The translations under genes and the position numbers were made by a program. The notes beneath the pieces were generated by a model, which made no database searches, was not told where the DNA came from, and saw only the letters and a list, made by a program, of their open reading frames with translations. DNA of 64,000 bases from NCBI GenBank assembly GCA_015709575.1, contig CP054190.1, forward strand, positions 3,656,616 through 3,720,615, in the 5' to 3' direction. Within the stretch, counting starts at the first letter, position 1, and every line of letters starts with the position of its first letter. This document shows positions 18,222-27,808 of this stretch, one piece after another. Origin of the DNA: Planctomycetia bacterium (GTDB lineage Bacteria; Planctomycetota; Phycisphaerae; UBA1845; Fen-1342).

Positions 18222-20432
18222 TCAGGAGGTCCGCAGACCGTCCAGGAATCGCACGGCCCGACGCAGCAGGTGCAGGCCGATCGCTTCGCTGCGGGCGGCC
18301 AGGCGCACCCGGCCGGTCATGCCGTGTGCCAGCACCGCCCCGTCGGTCGGCTCGACCCGCACGGTGATCTCGAAGTAGGGCTGCGACGCGATGGCTCCGC
18401 TCGCGGCGCCCGCAGCGGTGGACGCCGCAGCGCCGCCCGCCGCGGATGAGTTGGCACTTGACGGGGCGGTGCCGGGCGCCACGGCGATCGGGCCGCCGCC
18501 GAGGTGCGTGAGCGCCGGATGCGCGATTCTGTTGGATCCGGAGGGCGTGACGCGCTCAATGACGCCGAAACACGCGGAAGAAGGGTTTGCAACGGAACGG
18601 AACTCGACGCGGTCGCCGACGCGCGGTTCGGCGGCGGCGGTCTGATCCTCGCTCAGCAGCGCGCGGACGATCCACCGGCCGGAGGCGATCGTGGCGACGG
18701 CGTCGCCGACGTGCAGATAGCGGCCCTCGTCCGTTGATCGCAGGGCGGACAGCACCTCGCCGTCGCGGGGGGCGCGGACGTCGAGCGCGGCGATGCGACG
18801 GGCCTGCTCATCGGCTGCGTGACGGGCGGCCTCGACGCGCTGCGCGAGCGGAGCCGCGGCGGCGGCGCTGACCGCCAGCGCGGCGTCGCGTCGCAGTTCC
18901 GCGATGCGAGCCGCCCCCCGGGCGATCTCGAACGCCTCGCGCTCCTCGGAATTCTCGAGCTGCACCAGCGGGCTGCCGGCGGCGGCGGACTGCCCGACCG
19001 CCGCCTGAACCGCCGTCACGAACCCGGGCGTCTCTGCCCGGATGACGTGCTCCTCCGCACGACCGAGCACGCCGGCGGCGCATACGCCCGTCTGCACCGG
19101 AATCAGCAGCAGCGCCGCGGGAACGCCGACCAGCAGCAGTGCGCTGAGCGCCACAGCGCGGGCGCGCACGGCGGCGGTCTCGGCGGCGAACCAGAGGTAG
19201 CCGAACACCTTCGCGCCGATCTTCCACAGGGTTCCGGCGGCGACCAGGCAGCCCAGCAGCAGACCGACGAGATAGAGCTTCGAGGCGATGATCGCGATGA
19301 TGGCGAAGATCAGCACCACGCGATAGACGCCCGCGCAGACGCCGAACGAGAGCAGCGTCGCGCCCAGGCGAAGGTCGGTTGGCGCAGCCGTCGCGGGTCG
19401 CACGCCGACGAACACGCGCTTGAGCAGGTCGGTGCAGAACTGCGTGGCGCGCTGGCGGAGGTTGGGGATTTCGAGCAGGTCGGCCAGCACGTAGTAGCCG
19501 TCGTAGCGCATCAGCGGGTTGATGTTGAACAGCACGGTGGTGACGCTGGCCAGGAACATCGCGTTATAGGCGGCCGAACCAAGCACGCCCGGGCCGCTGG
19601 CGGCCCAGACAAAGACGGCCAGCGCCGCCGCGACGGACTCGAAGTACATGCCCGCCAGGCAGATGATGATCCGACGGCGCTTGCTGGAGATGGACCACGA
19701 CGCGGTCGCATCGACATAGGCGCAGGGCGTTCCGAAGATCAGGATCACGCCCATTTCCGGCACCGGCGCACCGAACGCGCGGCAGGCGTAGGCGTGGCCG
19801 AATTCGTGGATCGTCTTGAGCACGATCAGCGTGACCCACATCAGCGGCAGGTTGCCGGCGGTAAGCACACCGGCAAGCGGCTCGTGCAGGCGACCCCAGT
19901 TGGCATAGAGCGCCACACCGGCCGCCAGCATCAGCCCGAGCCAGAGCAGGAACGCGGAGGTCGTGAAAAGCGGACGGAACATGCCCAGCGTTCGCTGCAG
20001 AAAGTCGTCCGGGTTGCAGACCGGCATCTTGAGCGACATGAACGCCGTGGCCCATTGCCGGTTGCGCGCGTCGCGGCGAGTGGCGAAGCGGCGGTAGAGC
20101 GCCGCGTCGTCCGCCACCGGCAGTTGCAGGAAGCCCAGACGGTGCAGCCCGAACACGAACTGGTAGAAGGCCTCTTCCGCTTCGCGACCGCAGCGGCCCT
20201 GCTCGACCAGCGCGTCAAATGTCTCGCCGAGCGTGCGGGCCGCGTCGATCGACACGAAGACGGCATAGTCCTCGGCGTCGAAGCGGTGGCTCTCAAAGGT
20301 CAATGGGTCGCGCACAACGTAGGCCGGCTCGCCGCGCAGCACGTGACGCGTGACGGTCAGATCATCGCGGATCGACACCCGCACGTTGCGCAGGCGATCG
20401 GCCAGACGCGGTTTGGGGGCGCTGTCGCTCAT
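18222..20432 (-). CDS. M50-family (site-2-protease-like) membrane protein with HlyD-like C-terminal region
   Basis: A 736-residue polytopic protein. After a ~155-residue cytoplasmic domain (DDLTVTRHVLRGEPAYVVRDPLTFESHRFDAEDY) it has membrane helices, the zinc motif HEFGH at 209-213, and NINPLMRYDGYYVLADLLEIPNLRQRA, which supplies the further M50 ligand region. Residues ~440-736 carry an HlyD/biotinyl-lipoyl-like region (VIRAETPGFVTAVQAAVGQSAAAGSPLVQLEN; RAPRDGEVLSAL) with a coiled segment between. The ATG at 20432 overlaps the upstream stop as ATGA, so it is coupled to the GAF-HlyD gene. The architecture suggests an export machine that processes or carries a substrate; no substrate or ABC transporter is visible. 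Confidence 0.88.
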   Translation of the reverse strand: MSDSAPKPRLADRLRNVRVSIRDDLTVTRHVLRGEPAYVVRDPLTFESHRFDAEDYAVFVSIDAARTLGETFDALVEQGRCGREAEEAFYQFVFGLHRLGFLQLPVADDAALYRRFATRRDARNRQWATAFMSLKMPVCNPDDFLQRTLGMFRPLFTTSAFLLWLGLMLAAGVALYANWGRLHEPLAGVLTAGNLPLMWVTLIVLKTIHEFGHAYACRAFGAPVPEMGVILIFGTPCAYVDATASWSISSKRRRIIICLAGMYFESVAAALAVFVWAASGPGVLGSAAYNAMFLASVTTVLFNINPLMRYDGYYVLADLLEIPNLRQRATQFCTDLLKRVFVGVRPATAAPTDLRLGATLLSFGVCAGVYRVVLIFAIIAIIASKLYLVGLLLGCLVAAGTLWKIGAKVFGYLWFAAETAAVRARAVALSALLLVGVPAALLLIPVQTGVCAAGVLGRAEEHVIRAETPGFVTAVQAAVGQSAAAGSPLVQLENSEEREAFEIARGAARIAELRRDAALAVSAAAAAPLAQRVEAARHAADEQARRIAALDVRAPRDGEVLSALRSTDEGRYLHVGDAVATIASGRWIVRALLSEDQTAAAEPRVGDRVEFRSVANPSSACFGVIERVTPSGSNRIAHPALTHLGGGPIAVAPGTAPSSANSSAAGGAAASTAAGAASGAIASQPYFEITVRVEPTDGAVLAHGMTGRVRLAARSEAIGLHLLRRAVRFLDGLRTS

Positions 20433-22327
20433 AGCCAAAAATTCAACCGCAGAGAGTCAATGACGTGGTGCAGCGCGATCCACCACACCGGACGAGGACC
20501 GAGGTTGAGCCGGCTGACGCCCTGCATTCCCGGCCGCAGCCAGCCGGCCTCAAGCTCGGCCTGCGCCTCGGCGACGTAGCAATTCCGGCCGTCGCGGATC
20601 TCCGCGCTGGGGCGGACGCGCGTGATTTTCAGCGGGCGGGTGTCCTCGGGCCGGGCGACATTGGCAAACACCCCGGCGACGCCGGCCGATAGTCCGCGCG
20701 CCGCGGATTCGGGAACGGATAGCTCGACGTTCCAGCCGGAAAGCGGCGCGATCTGAAAGAGCGCATCGCCCTGCGCGACCATGCTGCCGACGCGCGGGCG
20801 GAGGTCGCCGGAGACGACCACGCCGTCAAAGGGACTGCGCACGACGGCGCGCGAGAGTCGATCCTCCAGCGCCGCCAGGCGCGCCTCGACCAGGCCGGCA
20901 TTCACGGCCGCCAACTGCGCTTCCACCGGCTTGTCCTCGGCCAGCGCCATGGCGCGCTGCTGCCCGGCGACGGCCAGCTCGGCCGTCAGCTCGGCGCGCT
21001 GCAGCTCCAGCGCCCGCGTGTCCATGACGCACAGCACGTCGCCGGCGCGGACGCTGTCGCCGGCGACGCGCGGCGCCGCGACCAGCACCCCCGCGAAGGG
21101 GGCGCTGACGTGCCGCACGGACACCGGCGAAAGCGTGCTGGGCACGGTGATCTCGTGGCGCATGGTCCCGAAGCAGAACCACAGCGCGGCCGCCGCAATC
21201 ACCGCGGCGCAGAGCTTGCGGCCGTGTTTTCCCGGCGCGAGCAGCCAGCGACCGATCGTGGTGACGCGGTCGACGGCGTGGCGGATCAATCCGCGCGAGG
21301 CGCGCTGCACCAGCAGCAGCGCGGGGGCATACGGCTCGACCCCGCCGCGAACCTGCTCGAGCTGCTCGGCGCTGAAGGGCTGCTCACCGCGACGGCGCAG
21401 CGACAGGATCGCCACGACGTCGTCGCCGCTGCGCAACGGAACGCTGGCGACGCTGACCGGACCGGCCGCGTCGCGCCAGGCCTCGTGCAGCCGGTAGCGG
21501 GCGGGCGCATCCGCGCCGGCGCTGCGTTCGCCGCCGGCGGCCAGCACCTCTCCCGCGTCGAGGCATTCCTCCATCGCGGCGCGAAGCTGCAGGACACCCG
21601 GGCTGTTTGACTTCACGTCATCCAGACCGGAAATCGAGAGAATCCGAACATGTGCGCCGCGCACCAGCCCCAGCGCGACCTGTTCGCATCCCAGCTTGTT
21701 CCGCAGGTTGTTCGTGAGGTTGAAGGCCAGCGCCTCGACCGTTTCGAAGGCCGCCGCGCGGCCCACCGCGGCGCCGCTCTGCGCAGCGCCCTGGCCGCCG
21801 CCGGCGCCGGAAGGCGGACCGAGCTGGGCGGCGGCGTGCGCTGCCAGCGCGCAGACCGATTCGAGAAATGCGACCCGCGCCCGCGGCTCATCGTCATACA
21901 GCGGCAGCACGAGCGACACCGCACCGAGCACGCCCGCGGCAGGGTTACTGAGCGGCACGGCCGCGACCGCGACCCGCAGATCGGCACTGCGGGCGCTGAG
22001 CAGCACCGCCCGGGTCTCGTGCTCGTTGAGCGCGTCAGTCAGCAGGCGCTCGACGCGCTGCTTCCAGAAGTTCGGATCGGTCGGCCCGCCGTGGCAGTGA
22101 TCCTGCAGCACTTCCGAACCGAGGCGGACGTAGCAGGCGGCGTAGGGGCTGCCGCAGGCCTCGGCGATCAGACGCAGCGCGTCGCCGAAGTACCTGGCCC
22201 GCGAAGTGGATCGCCGGGCGAGGTCGATGATCTGCGAATACACATTGGCCGGATTGCTGCGCGCACCAGGCGCTTGTGCCTGCGCGGGCGTGCGGGCGGC
22301 GGCGGTGCTGTGCTGCGTTCGGGACAA
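20429..22327 (-). CDS. GAF-domain HlyD-type membrane fusion protein
   Basis: A 632-residue protein with two GAF-like domains (about 30-175 and 185-345, e.g. ISGLDDVKSNSPGVLQLRAAMEECLDAGEVL and VASVPLRSGDDVVAILSLRRRG), a single membrane helix near 368-388 (AAVIAAAALWFCFGTM), and a periplasmic HlyD region: VSAPFAGVLVAAPRVAGDSVRAGDVLCVMDT, a short coiled coil, then VVRSPFDGVVVSGDLRPRVGSMVAQGDALFQIAPL. The C-terminus VWWIALHHVIDSLRLNFWL is a typical end for these planctomycete fusions. Start is TTG at 22327 with GGGGGAG seven bases upstream and no competing ATG. A cytoplasmic sensor joined to an export adaptor suggests regulated secretion. Confidence 0.85.
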   Translation of the reverse strand: MSRTQHSTAAARTPAQAQAPGARSNPANVYSQIIDLARRSTSRARYFGDALRLIAEACGSPYAACYVRLGSEVLQDHCHGGPTDPNFWKQRVERLLTDALNEHETRAVLLSARSADLRVAVAAVPLSNPAAGVLGAVSLVLPLYDDEPRARVAFLESVCALAAHAAAQLGPPSGAGGGQGAAQSGAAVGRAAAFETVEALAFNLTNNLRNKLGCEQVALGLVRGAHVRILSISGLDDVKSNSPGVLQLRAAMEECLDAGEVLAAGGERSAGADAPARYRLHEAWRDAAGPVSVASVPLRSGDDVVAILSLRRRGEQPFSAEQLEQVRGGVEPYAPALLLVQRASRGLIRHAVDRVTTIGRWLLAPGKHGRKLCAAVIAAAALWFCFGTMRHEITVPSTLSPVSVRHVSAPFAGVLVAAPRVAGDSVRAGDVLCVMDTRALELQRAELTAELAVAGQQRAMALAEDKPVEAQLAAVNAGLVEARLAALEDRLSRAVVRSPFDGVVVSGDLRPRVGSMVAQGDALFQIAPLSGWNVELSVPESAARGLSAGVAGVFANVARPEDTRPLKITRVRPSAEIRDGRNCYVAEAQAELEAGWLRPGMQGVSRLNLGPRPVWWIALHHVIDSLRLNFWL

Positions 22328-22361
22328 CCGGCGTCTCCCCCGGGAGTTCGTGCGATTGAGA

Positions 22362-22784
22362 CTACACCAGCGACTCGGCGTTACGGGCGGCTTCCTCGGG
22401 CAGCGTCACCGGAGCGAAGAAGGTGAACCCACATTCAAAGGCGTCCTCGCGCACCAGGCTGCATCGCAGGCAGCGCGCGAACGTGAGCGGCAGCGGCAGT
22501 TGCTCGCGGTCGAAGTCGAGGCGATACACGTCGCCGACCCGCAACGGCACCGGCGACAGGATGCGACATCCGCCGTTGGAAAGGTCGCCCGTCACGCACT
22601 GCACGCGGAACTTCAGCATCTCGCTGGCGTTGGCGGAGCTGATCGTGACGCGCGCCCGGATCGACAGTCGAAAGTGAGCACGCTGCCGGCGGATCTCGTC
22701 CGGCGTGTTCTTTTCCAGCTCGCTCAGCACGTCGAAGGCCTGTGCGTCGTCGAGCGCCTCCGGTTCGCGGAAGGGGTCAAACAT
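22362..22784 (-). CDS. PilZ domain protein (predicted c-di-GMP receptor)
   Basis: A 140-residue cytoplasmic protein with the two PilZ signature elements: the arginine-rich RRQRAHFRLSIRARV (Arg32-Arg35) and GDLSNGGCRILS (67-72), separated by the expected beta strands. Both c-di-GMP contact motifs are intact. AGGAG precedes the ATG by 9 bases and the upstream membrane-fusion gene ends 6 bases earlier, so it is the second gene of the export operon. This suggests that c-di-GMP influences the exporter. Confidence 0.85.
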   Translation of the reverse strand: MFDPFREPEALDDAQAFDVLSELEKNTPDEIRRQRAHFRLSIRARVTISSANASEMLKFRVQCVTGDLSNGGCRILSPVPLRVGDVYRLDFDREQLPLPLTFARCLRCSLVREDAFECGFTFFAPVTLPEEAARNAESLV

Positions 22785-22790
22785 CGGGTT

Positions 22791-23756
22791 TCACTCCTGC
22801 GCGCTGCGCTCGGGGCGCAGCGGCTCCAGCGCGTCGCCGCCCGCGACGGCGGCGGTCAGCGGGGCGTTCTCGAACACCACGCGCACCTGCAATCCGGCAA
22901 TCCAGGCACTGTCCTGGTTCGGAATCTCGATCCGCACCCGGACCGTCTGCGAGCCTGCCTCCGCCACGCGGCTGACCCAGCGCACCACGCCTTGCCGCTC
23001 GGCGAACCCCCCATCCTGCGGCCGCAGCAGCACGCGCTGCCCGGCACGCAACCCGGCCGCGACCATCAGCGGACAGTCGCACGAAATAATCAGCGGATTC
23101 AATTGGACCAGCGTCAGCACCGGCCGATCGGCCTCGATCGTGTCGCCGATCTCCGCCATCCGCCGCGACACATATCCGTCAAAGGGCGCTCGGATCGCAT
23201 GCTCTTCAAGCTGGCGCAGCTGCGTCTGGTGGTCGCTGATCGCCATCTGTCGATCCCGCTCCGCCAGCGCCACCGCCAGCCGGGCTTCCTCCACGGCGGC
23301 GCGGGCCTGGCTCAATTCGTGGGCGCTCGGACGAACCGCCGAGGGAAGACCCTCGATGCGCTCCAGTTCTTCAACCGCGCGGCCGTGGCGAACGCGCGCC
23401 AGGTCGATCTCAAGCGTCGATTCGGCCTTGAGCCTGGCAAACTCGGCGCGCGAGCGCTGCACCGCGTCGTCAATACGGATCAGCAGATCGCCGGCCCGCA
23501 CTTCGCGCCCTTCCTCGCACGCCAGCTCCACGATGCGGCCGGTCGTCGTCGCCGCCATCGATGCCGTGCGGATCGGAGCGGTGAACGCCATCACGTCCGC
23601 CGTGACGCGCGCCGACCCGGACGTCGCAGCGGAGTCGTCGGCGGCTGCGGACAGGCGAAGCGGCAGGAGGGTGAGCGCGCCGGCGACGGCCGCCGGAATC
23701 AGTCCCGCCGGCCACCAGCGCGTGTGCCGATGCGTCGAGAGGCCCAAGGGCGCCAT
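22791..23756 (-). CDS. HlyD/RND-type periplasmic membrane fusion protein
   Basis: A 321-residue adaptor with signal peptide (RWWPAGLIPAAVAGALTLLPLRLSA), a lipoyl half-motif (GRIVELACEEGREVRAGDLLIRIDDA), an alpha-hairpin rich in Arg/Glu, the second half (HAIRAPFDGYVSRRMAEIGDTIEADRPVLTLVQL) and a beta-barrel region (VLLRPQDGGFAERQGVVRWVSRVAEAGSQTVRVRIEI). It is the first gene of the four-gene export operon. The frame is open upstream to 23894, but the residues before the Met at 23756 do not resemble the family; the ribosome site at 23756 is poorly spaced, so the exact start is uncertain. No RND pump or TolC is nearby. Confidence 0.85.
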   Translation of the reverse strand: MAPLGLSTHRHTRWWPAGLIPAAVAGALTLLPLRLSAAADDSAATSGSARVTADVMAFTAPIRTASMAATTTGRIVELACEEGREVRAGDLLIRIDDAVQRSRAEFARLKAESTLEIDLARVRHGRAVEELERIEGLPSAVRPSAHELSQARAAVEEARLAVALAERDRQMAISDHQTQLRQLEEHAIRAPFDGYVSRRMAEIGDTIEADRPVLTLVQLNPLIISCDCPLMVAAGLRAGQRVLLRPQDGGFAERQGVVRWVSRVAEAGSQTVRVRIEIPNQDSAWIAGLQVRVVFENAPLTAAVAGGDALEPLRPERSAQE

Positions 23757-23948
23757 CCTTTCCACAATCCCAGCGCTACCGGCGCACCTGCGCGAAATCC
23801 GGCGCGATCCGACAGCAATGGGGCATTTCCCTGTCACGGTATCGGCGCGCTGCGGGGGTCGCTTTCGGGCGGCGCGGACCGGTCCGGTATTCACGCCAGG
23901 CGAGCCGTCCCAACGGCGGGCGCCCGGCCGAAAATCCCTCCCGGCGGC

Positions 23949-23954
23949 TACAAT
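23949..23954 (+). promoter_or_regulatory. Candidate -10 box for the Gfo/Idh/MocA gene
   Basis: TACAAT followed by CCGG, 23 bases upstream of the ATG at 23978, in the divergent gap facing the export operon. AGGGAG lies between box and start. Confidence 0.4.
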
Positions 23955-23977
23955 CCGGCTCCCTAGGGAGTTTTTTG

Positions 23978-25336
23978 ATGCGGAACGAATCCATCACCCG
24001 TCGGCAGTTTGTGCACACGGCCGCAGCGGCCGGCGCCGGCCTGGTGCTCGCCGGCCCAGGAACCAGCCAAGGCCAGGACACCGCGCCGGGCGCAAAAAAG
24101 GCGGACGAACTGGCGGTCGCGATCATCGGCCCCGGCAGCCAGGGGCGGAACCTGCTGCTCAAGTCGCTCAAGATTCCGGGCGTCCGCTTTCTGGCGGTGG
24201 CCGACATCTGGCCCTATGCGCAGCGCTACGCGGCCAACATCCTGAAGAAGTATGACCAGCCGGTGAACGTCTACGGCGATTACCGCGAGATGCTGGAGCG
24301 GGAGAAGTCGCTGGACGCGGTCATCATCGCGACGCCCGACTGGGTGCACGCCGAGCAAACGGTGGCGTGCCTGAAGGCCGGGTTGCACGTCTACTGCGAA
24401 AAGGAGATGAGCAACACGCTCGAGGGGGCGCGGCAGATGGTGATGGCCGCGCGCGAAACGAAGAAACTGTTGCAGATCGGTCACCAGCGGCGCAGCAATC
24501 CGCGCTACACGCATGCGCTGAAGCTGATCGAGAACGACCGCGTGCTGGGCAAGATCACACACTGCTACGGCCAGTGGAACCGCGCGCGGCTGTACGAGAT
24601 CGGCTGGCCCAAGGGGGAGGAGCTCGACAGCGCCACGCTCGCAAAGTACGGCTACGACTCGATGGACCGTTTCGCCAACTGGCGCTGGTTCCGCAAGTAC
24701 AGCGGCGGAGCGATGGCCGACCTCGGCTCGCACCAGGTGGACGTCTTCAGTTGGGTGCTGCGCTGCAACCCGCGCAGCGTGATGGCCAGCGGCGGGCTGG
24801 ATTACTACAACGCCGGCGAGTGGGCCGGCAAGGGCCGCGAGTGGTACGACAACGTCATGGCGATCTACGAGTACCCGACGCCGGGCGGAATCGTGCGGGC
24901 CAGCTACCAGGTGCTCAACACCACCAGCCACGGCGGCTACTACGAGCAATTCATGGGGGATGAAGGCTCGATGATCATCTCCGAGGACGCCAAGAAGGGG
25001 CAGTTCTGGCGCGAGGTGCACGCCAAGCGGCGCGAGTGGGAGAACGAGTCGGAAAAGATCGAGTCGATGGACCGCGAGGCCATCACGCTCAAGATCGGCG
25101 AGACGCTCAGCGCCGACGGCCAGAAATCGCCCGAGGGCCAGGCGCTGCTGGAGCAGAGCCAGAAGGACATTCACCAGTTGCACCTGGAGAATTTCTTCGA
25201 CGCCGTTCGCGGAACCGCGCAGCTCACCTGCCCGGCCGACGTGGCCTACGAGACCTGTGTCTCGGTGCTGCGGGCCAACGAGGCGGTCGAAAAGGGCTGT
25301 CGAGTCGAGTTCGCCCCGTCCGACTTCCGCGCCTGA
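23978..25336 (+). CDS. Gfo/Idh/MocA-family oxidoreductase with Tat signal
   Basis: A 452-residue NAD(P)-dependent oxidoreductase of the large planctomycete secreted group. It has a twin-arginine signal (SITRRQFVHTAAAAGAGLVLAGP), a Rossmann start VAIIGPGSQGRNLLLKSL with GPGSQG in place of the common GxGxxG, the family motif DAVIIATPDWVHAEQTVACLKAGLHVYCEKEMSNTLEGA (Glu-Lys-Glu where EKP is usual), and the C-terminal domain with GGAMADLGSHQVDVFSWVL. The ATG at 23978 follows AGGGAG by 7 bases; a TTG just before it is less likely. Substrate is probably a sugar or polyol derivative, but cannot be named. Confidence 0.92.
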   Translation: MRNESITRRQFVHTAAAAGAGLVLAGPGTSQGQDTAPGAKKADELAVAIIGPGSQGRNLLLKSLKIPGVRFLAVADIWPYAQRYAANILKKYDQPVNVYGDYREMLEREKSLDAVIIATPDWVHAEQTVACLKAGLHVYCEKEMSNTLEGARQMVMAARETKKLLQIGHQRRSNPRYTHALKLIENDRVLGKITHCYGQWNRARLYEIGWPKGEELDSATLAKYGYDSMDRFANWRWFRKYSGGAMADLGSHQVDVFSWVLRCNPRSVMASGGLDYYNAGEWAGKGREWYDNVMAIYEYPTPGGIVRASYQVLNTTSHGGYYEQFMGDEGSMIISEDAKKGQFWREVHAKRREWENESEKIESMDREAITLKIGETLSADGQKSPEGQALLEQSQKDIHQLHLENFFDAVRGTAQLTCPADVAYETCVSVLRANEAVEKGCRVEFAPSDFRA

Positions 25337-25419
25337 CGCTTCCAGCCGGGTCTTGTCCCGGGCGGCGTGACGCCGCTGCTGAACCTGCGGCACGCCCCTG
25401 ATGGAACGCGATGGAAACA

Positions 25420-25459
25420 CGCGCCCCGCGCGATCTCCGGATGGACCGCGCGGGGCGCG
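25420..25459. terminator. Convergent terminator hairpin
   Basis: A 13-base perfect stem (25420-25432 with 25447-25459, core GCGCCCCGCGCG) around a 14-base loop, between the ends of the oxidoreductase gene and the oppositely transcribed lamin-tail gene. There is no strong T-run on either side. Confidence 0.65.
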
Positions 25460-25504
25460 CTTCGTTCACGATCGGCCCAAGGGCCGGATGCACTGATCCT
25501 GCGT

Positions 25505-27721
25505 CTACGGGCAGGGCTGTCCGGGCGCCGGCGATGACACGATGCACGCCACGAAGGGATCGATATCAAAGTTGTTGAACAGGCTGTCGCCGCTGACGTC
25601 GCCCCAGCAGGCGCGCTGCGCCCAGCAATCCGCCCCGGCGCTGTAGCCCGGCGGCGGGGTCGGATCGGCGACGTTCAGCAACCCGATCACGAACGGATCG
25701 ATATCGAAGTTGTTCACGGAGCCGTCGCAGTTGGCGTCACCGCGCAGGCAGCCCGCCACGACGGTGATCGCAATCGGTGCGGGATACGCGACCGCGGCCG
25801 GGTCGCCGTGCGAGAGCGTGTGGCCGACCTTCAATCCCAGCGGCGTGGAGGCCGTGAACTTGGCCGTGCTCGACGGTGCGACGGAGAGGTTCGCCGTTCC
25901 GGGGGCGAGCGCATCGAGCGTCACGACATACAGATCGGCGGCGCCGCCGAGTCCGTTCACAAACGAAGTCGAGTGGCCGTTCACGCGGTCGATGCCCAGG
26001 TCGCCCGAAACGCCCTGAAGGGCTTCGAGCGCGGCGCGGGTCGTGGTGAAGCCGGCGGCCGGCGCGACTGACGTCACGCGCACGACGCCGCCGGAACTCA
26101 CCGCCACGTCGTGCACGAACTGCATGATGCCGTTCTGCTGGCCGGCGAGCGTGTTCGCGCCGCCGGTCACCTGCCCGCGCACCAGCAGCTCGATCGTGTC
26201 GCCTACGAACACGCCCGACAGCGGACGACCGCCCGTGACGGTTGAAGCCGTCGAGAGCGTGCAGATCACACCGGCGTTGGAGTTCAACGTGACGCCGGCC
26301 GCGGCCGGAACGGCGCTTTCATAGGTGCGGCCGATCACCTGGCCGTTGGTGTTACCCCGAAAATTCAGCACCCACTGCAAGTCGCTGCACTCGATGCCGT
26401 TGTCCCCGGTGGCGTCCACATCCCACGGACGGGTCTGGGAGGCGGGGTCGCCGGAGTTGGTCTCGGCCGCGGTCGGCCAGGAGTTGGAGAAGATCCAGTC
26501 ATCGTCGCCGAAAACGGCGGCCAGCTTCGCGATGTCGTCATCGTCACAGACGCCGTCGCGATTGACGTCGCCGGGGATGAACGGAATCGCCAGCGGGTTG
26601 ATTCGGCCGGACATGAGGCGGTAGGTATTCGACGCGGTGAAGTTGTAATCCGGTGCGACGCCGTCATTGAGCCACTTCGGGACGTTGGTCAGCCAGGGCT
26701 GCGGCGTATTCGCGGGATTTGCGGCGTTGCTGTAGAAGAACTGCGGGTTCGGTTCGCCGCCGACGGTGCCCTGCACCGTGTCGCCGCGGATCCACTGCTC
26801 CGTGGCCGTGTCCTGCCAGTTGTTCCCACCCGGGCCGTCGCCGCTGCTGCCGGGCTGCGGCGGCCAGCCGGGGCCCCTGGTGCGATAGTCCACGCGCGTC
26901 AGGGCGTCGGGGTTGTAGCCCTCGGGGTCATCCAGCGCGTGCACGCGCCGCTCGGGGAAGAACGCATCCGTGCTGCCGATGTCCACGCGCCGACTGTCGA
27001 AGTCATACTCCCAGCCGCGATCATGCTCGTAGCTGACCTCATCCACGATCTCGAGATCATCGAGGATCGACGCAGTCGGGCGGCCGCGCATGTCGAACTG
27101 CGCGCCGCCGAGGCCGTCGGGTCCGCCGTCGTCGCAATCACCGTCGCCGAACTGATCGACGTTCAGCATGGTCTGCGGATCAACAGCGGGCGTGATCAAC
27201 TCGTAATCGTGCTTGACGTCCTTGGCCCAGCGCCAGTCAGAATCGCCGACAGACTTGCCGCCCGGCCGATTGCGGACGAGCACGATCGTGTTCGAGCCGT
27301 CGTTCTGGATGTTCCCCGGCGTATCGTACGGGCCGTTGTAGAGCGAGAACGTCTGCGCAAAGTTCGTGTCCGGCAGCAGGTTCGGATAGTTCGAGGCGTT
27401 TCCGTTTCCAATGAGCAGCAGCCCGTTCGCCCCCAGTGAGAGGCCGTCAAGCACGTAGATCTCGTCAATCTCCGGGATCACGATGGGCACGCTGCCGGGC
27501 GTGATGCTGCCGAGCGGGTAGTACTTCTGCTGCGTGCCGTTCAACACCGCGATGGCGTAGCCATCGAGCTTCTTGCCGGGCGTTCCGTACAACTCGAAGA
27601 ACTCGCGGGTGTCGTCCAGTGAACCGGGCGGATTGATGAAGACCTCGTTGATGAAAACGGTTCCCTGCGCGAGCGCCGCGCCGACGAGCGCAGCCCCAGC
27701 CGCCAACAATCTGCTTCTCAT
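25505..27721 (-). CDS. Secreted lamin-tail-domain protein with dockerin-like repeats
   Basis: A 738-residue exported protein. After a signal peptide (MRSRLLAAGAALVGAALAQG) it has a lamin-tail-type domain (VFINEVFINPPGSLDDTREFFELYG, LDGYAIAVLNG), a middle dockerin-type calcium loop (GDVNRDGVCDDDDIAKLAAVFGDDD), a beta-rich cohesin-like stretch (AAGVTLNSNAGVICTLSTAS to TANLSVAPSSTAKFT), and two C-terminal EF-hand-like repeats (GDANCDGSVNNFDIDPFVIGL and SGDSLFNNFDIDPFVACI). AAGGAG precedes the ATG at 27721. Its C-terminal repeats match those of two other secreted proteins in the window. The function is unknown; surface attachment is a guess. Confidence 0.85.
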   Translation of the reverse strand: MRSRLLAAGAALVGAALAQGTVFINEVFINPPGSLDDTREFFELYGTPGKKLDGYAIAVLNGTQQKYYPLGSITPGSVPIVIPEIDEIYVLDGLSLGANGLLLIGNGNASNYPNLLPDTNFAQTFSLYNGPYDTPGNIQNDGSNTIVLVRNRPGGKSVGDSDWRWAKDVKHDYELITPAVDPQTMLNVDQFGDGDCDDGGPDGLGGAQFDMRGRPTASILDDLEIVDEVSYEHDRGWEYDFDSRRVDIGSTDAFFPERRVHALDDPEGYNPDALTRVDYRTRGPGWPPQPGSSGDGPGGNNWQDTATEQWIRGDTVQGTVGGEPNPQFFYSNAANPANTPQPWLTNVPKWLNDGVAPDYNFTASNTYRLMSGRINPLAIPFIPGDVNRDGVCDDDDIAKLAAVFGDDDWIFSNSWPTAAETNSGDPASQTRPWDVDATGDNGIECSDLQWVLNFRGNTNGQVIGRTYESAVPAAAGVTLNSNAGVICTLSTASTVTGGRPLSGVFVGDTIELLVRGQVTGGANTLAGQQNGIMQFVHDVAVSSGGVVRVTSVAPAAGFTTTRAALEALQGVSGDLGIDRVNGHSTSFVNGLGGAADLYVVTLDALAPGTANLSVAPSSTAKFTASTPLGLKVGHTLSHGDPAAVAYPAPIAITVVAGCLRGDANCDGSVNNFDIDPFVIGLLNVADPTPPPGYSAGADCWAQRACWGDVSGDSLFNNFDIDPFVACIVSSPAPGQPCP

Positions 27722-27808
27722 CCCGAATGCTCCTTGAAGGGCGCCGGGCGTGTTGCCGGCGCGACGTTCGCCCATCGCGGATTGGCATCGCCGATCCGCC
27801 CGCATCGC

